NCBI RefSeq assembly: GCF_000397065.2 | Contig: NZ_KE007325.1 | Span: 51,008 to 115,007, forward strand | Source: Marinobacter lipolyticus SM19 | GTDB taxonomy: Bacteria > Pseudomonadota > Gammaproteobacteria > Pseudomonadales > Oleiphilaceae | Direction: 5' to 3' | DNA: 64,000 bases | Shown here: piece by piece, positions 62,537 to 64,000 of the stretch | Position numbering within the stretch: position 1 is the first letter of the stretch | Layout: the number at the start of each line of letters is the position of its first letter | Position numbers and translations under genes: made by a program | The notes under the pieces: generated by a model | Databases searched by the model: none | What the model saw: the letters and a program-made list of their open reading frames with translations, nothing else | What the model was told of the DNA's origin: nothing

Positions 62537-62614
62537 GTGGGGTTGGGGGTAAGGGGTCAAAAACGTTCAAGGAAGCCACGGTTCCTGTTTTTGACCCCTT
62601 ACCCCCAACCCCAC
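62537..62614. repeat. Family A long-hairpin element, copy A5
   Basis: A perfect 28-bp outer stem (62537-62564 with 62587-62614) encloses a 22-nt interior. The interior shares 18 of 22 positions with copy A1 (GTTCAAGGAAGCCACGGTTC here). Inside, AGGAA/TTCCT replaces the AAGAA/TTCTT pairs of copy A1, i.e. compensatory changes that keep the inner stem. It lies between the LysR and drug exporter genes; the stem ends 40 bp before the exporter ATG. Confidence 0.92.
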
Positions 62615-62653
62615 TTTCTGCTCGCTCACCCTCAGATTAGACCGGGAAACAGT

Positions 62654-63874
62654 ATGCTTGCGCTTACCAGCGTCTGGACGACCATATTACTCGCCGCCGC
62701 CGTGGCCCTGGGGCCTTTGGCCACGGATATGTATCTGCCGGCATTGCCACAGATTGGCAGTGATTTCAGTACCGGAACCGATCAGGTACAACTTACGCTA
62801 AGCCTGTATATGCTGGGCTTTGCTCTGGCGCAATTGATTTGCGGACCGCTGGCCGACCGCTTTGGCCGCAAACCCATTATGATCGGCGGCTTCCTGCTGT
62901 TTGCCCTCGCCAGCGTCGGCTGTGCCCTGGCCACCAATATCGAAACCCTGATGCTGTGCCGTTTCCTGCAGGCCCTCGGCGGCTCAGCTGGCCCCGTATT
63001 GGGTCGCGCCGCGATCCGTGACATCTACACGCCACGGGAAGCCGCCCGCATCATGGCAATCCTGGCCAGCATCATGGCCCTGGCGCCAGCAATTGCACCG
63101 ACCATCGGCGGCTTTATGGTCTCCGGCCTGGGCTGGGCCTCTATTTTCATCGTGCTGGCCGGCTACGCGCTGGTCATGGCCGTGGTGGTGACTTTTGGCA
63201 TTCCCGAGCCCATGCGCCCGGAATACCGCCAGCCATTGCGGTTGTGCAGCCTGTTGCGGAACTACCGCACCATCGCGACGGACATCAGCTTTCTTGGTTA
63301 CACCCTGACCAACGCCCTGATCTTCTCCGGCCTGTTCGCTTTCCTGTCCGGATCATCCTTCGTGCTGATCGATTTCCTCGGCGTGGAGCCCGAGCATTTC
63401 GGACTCTTCTTCGCCTGCATCGTGGTTGGCTACGTCACCGGCAACCTGACCGCGGTCCGCCTTGGCAGCCAGCTGGTACCGGATCAGATCCTGGTGCGAG
63501 GCCTGACCGTGGCCGTAGTTGGTGGCTCAATCATGGCAGGACTGGCCATAGCCGAAATCCACACCGTTTGGTCAGTCATCCTGCCCCAGGCCCTGTTCAT
63601 GGTCGGCGTCGGCATGGTCCTGCCCCAGACCATGGCCGGCGCCATGGCCAACTTCCCCCACATGGCCGGTTCCGCGTCAGCCCTCTTCGGCTTCACCCAA
63701 ATGGCAGTGGCAGCCATTGCCGGCGCGCTTGTTGGCCACCTCCACGATGGCACCTCACTGGTCATGGCCACCATCATCGCGGCCAGCGCCGCAGCGGCCC
63801 TGGCCAGTTACCTGATTCTGGTTCAGCGACACCCGGCGGCTGGGTTCGAATCGCAACCGGCATCTACCCGATAG
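62654..63874 (+). CDS. Bcr/CflA-family multidrug MFS exporter
   Basis: A 406-residue 12-helix transporter. The family start ALGPLATDMYLPALPQIG and motif A GPLADRFGRKPIMIGG are clear, with RFLQALGGSAGPVLGRAAIRD (part) after it. It is a proton antiporter of the drug/H+ type (DHA1). ATG 62654 is chosen because the longer frame (from 62513) would read through hairpin A5. No partner gene within the window. Family B sequence begins about 46 bp downstream. Confidence 0.92.
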   Translation: MLALTSVWTTILLAAAVALGPLATDMYLPALPQIGSDFSTGTDQVQLTLSLYMLGFALAQLICGPLADRFGRKPIMIGGFLLFALASVGCALATNIETLMLCRFLQALGGSAGPVLGRAAIRDIYTPREAARIMAILASIMALAPAIAPTIGGFMVSGLGWASIFIVLAGYALVMAVVVTFGIPEPMRPEYRQPLRLCSLLRNYRTIATDISFLGYTLTNALIFSGLFAFLSGSSFVLIDFLGVEPEHFGLFFACIVVGYVTGNLTAVRLGSQLVPDQILVRGLTVAVVGGSIMAGLAIAEIHTVWSVILPQALFMVGVGMVLPQTMAGAMANFPHMAGSASALFGFTQMAVAAIAGALVGHLHDGTSLVMATIIAASAAAALASYLILVQRHPAAGFESQPASTR

Positions 63875-63920
63875 GCAAAGGAAAAAATGAATCGGAGGGC
63901 AACTCCACAGGTCTGAATCG

Positions 63921-64000
63921 GCCAGAGTGGCACTCCCCAAAACTGTGCGGAGCCAGGGATGGCGGAGCCCAAGCGCCACATGGATGTGCTTGAGCGTGTT
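63921..64000. repeat. Family B element, partial (runs off the window)
   Basis: Starting near 63921, an arm-like GCCAGAGTGGCACTCCCCAA leads into a core (CGGAGCCAGGGATGGCGGAG, then AAGCG and GGATGT) that aligns with the reverse of the 49698-49807 core. The right arm is not in the window. No gene is seen in 63875-64000. Confidence 0.75.

Noticed and set aside
62513..62653. N-terminal extension of the Bcr/CflA exporter
   Set aside because: It would translate hairpin A5 into Arg-rich sequence; the exporter family begins at 62654.

Overview
The window looks like chromosomal DNA of a marine gammaproteobacterium, most probably Marinobacter or a close relative. This is inferred from gene order (gshB next to pilG-pilH-pilI-pilJ-pilK-chpA-chpB-chpC, and pyrB paired with a dead dihydroorotase) and protein character; no rRNA gene or other marker is present to prove it. 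Genes are dense on both strands. I saw no tRNA, rRNA, CRISPR array, transposase or prophage gene.

Layout. 1-3.7 kb: a MexEF/AcrAB-type RND pump (permease cut by the window edge, lipoprotein adaptor) with a near-perfect palindrome upstream and a divergent AraC-type regulator. 4.9-9.7 kb: a TRAP-type uptake cluster (fused permease, TatT-like lipoprotein, putative solute-binding protein) interrupted by a gene for the nucleoid protein HU. 9.9-15.6 kb: a tight leftward operon gshB-tonB-yqgE-ruvX-pyrR-pyrB-pyrC'. 15.9-29.2 kb: the rightward Pil-Chp twitching and surface-sensing chemosensory operon, including a 2459-residue hybrid CheA kinase with about ten phosphotransfer-like modules. 29.3-31.4 kb: zur-znuC-znuB behind a Zur-box-like palindrome. 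32.5-37.0 kb: an arsenic island (CDGSH iron-sulfur protein, ArsC-ArsR fusion, Acr3 pump, GAPDH, ArsJ) covering arsenite export and the arseno-phosphoglycerate route. 37.3-45.5 kb: patatin, diguanylate cyclase, Asp-nucleophile hydrolase, folE-folM-folK, a metallo-beta-lactamase-fold protein with a beta-helix/two-helix pore protein, and a CoA-binding protein. 45.6-49.2 kb: an HD-GYP protein and a CHASE-GGDEF-EAL protein. 49.6-53.5 kb: a MerR-controlled copper-export operon with a 39-residue His-tailed peptide and a DUF411 protein. 53.6-64 kb: a Gly/Glu/His repeat protein, PiuC-like hydroxylase, RNase II, acyltransferase, PHA-synthase-like hydrolase, TetR, a haloacid dehalogenase divergent from a LysR gene, and a Bcr/CflA drug exporter.

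The most unusual signal is non-coding. Two families of intergenic elements form very long hairpins whose interior is conserved between copies while the outer stems differ in sequence yet remain self-complementary. Family A lies at 34701-34774, 37065-37285 (three tandem units) and 62537-62614; it has a one-sided GTTCA-like bulge and an inner stem with compensatory changes. Family B lies at 49698-49807 and runs off the window end at 63921-64000. These are my main candidates for something undescribed, followed by the beta-helix pore protein, the HU-interrupted TRAP cluster and the ArsC-ArsR fusion.

Functionally the window combines metal and metalloid handling (zinc, copper, arsenic), surface sensing with c-di-GMP signalling, small-molecule export, and core pyrimidine, folate and glutathione metabolism. 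Starts were moved inward from the longest open frame wherever a ribosome-binding site or promoter position argued for it, as noted per entry.
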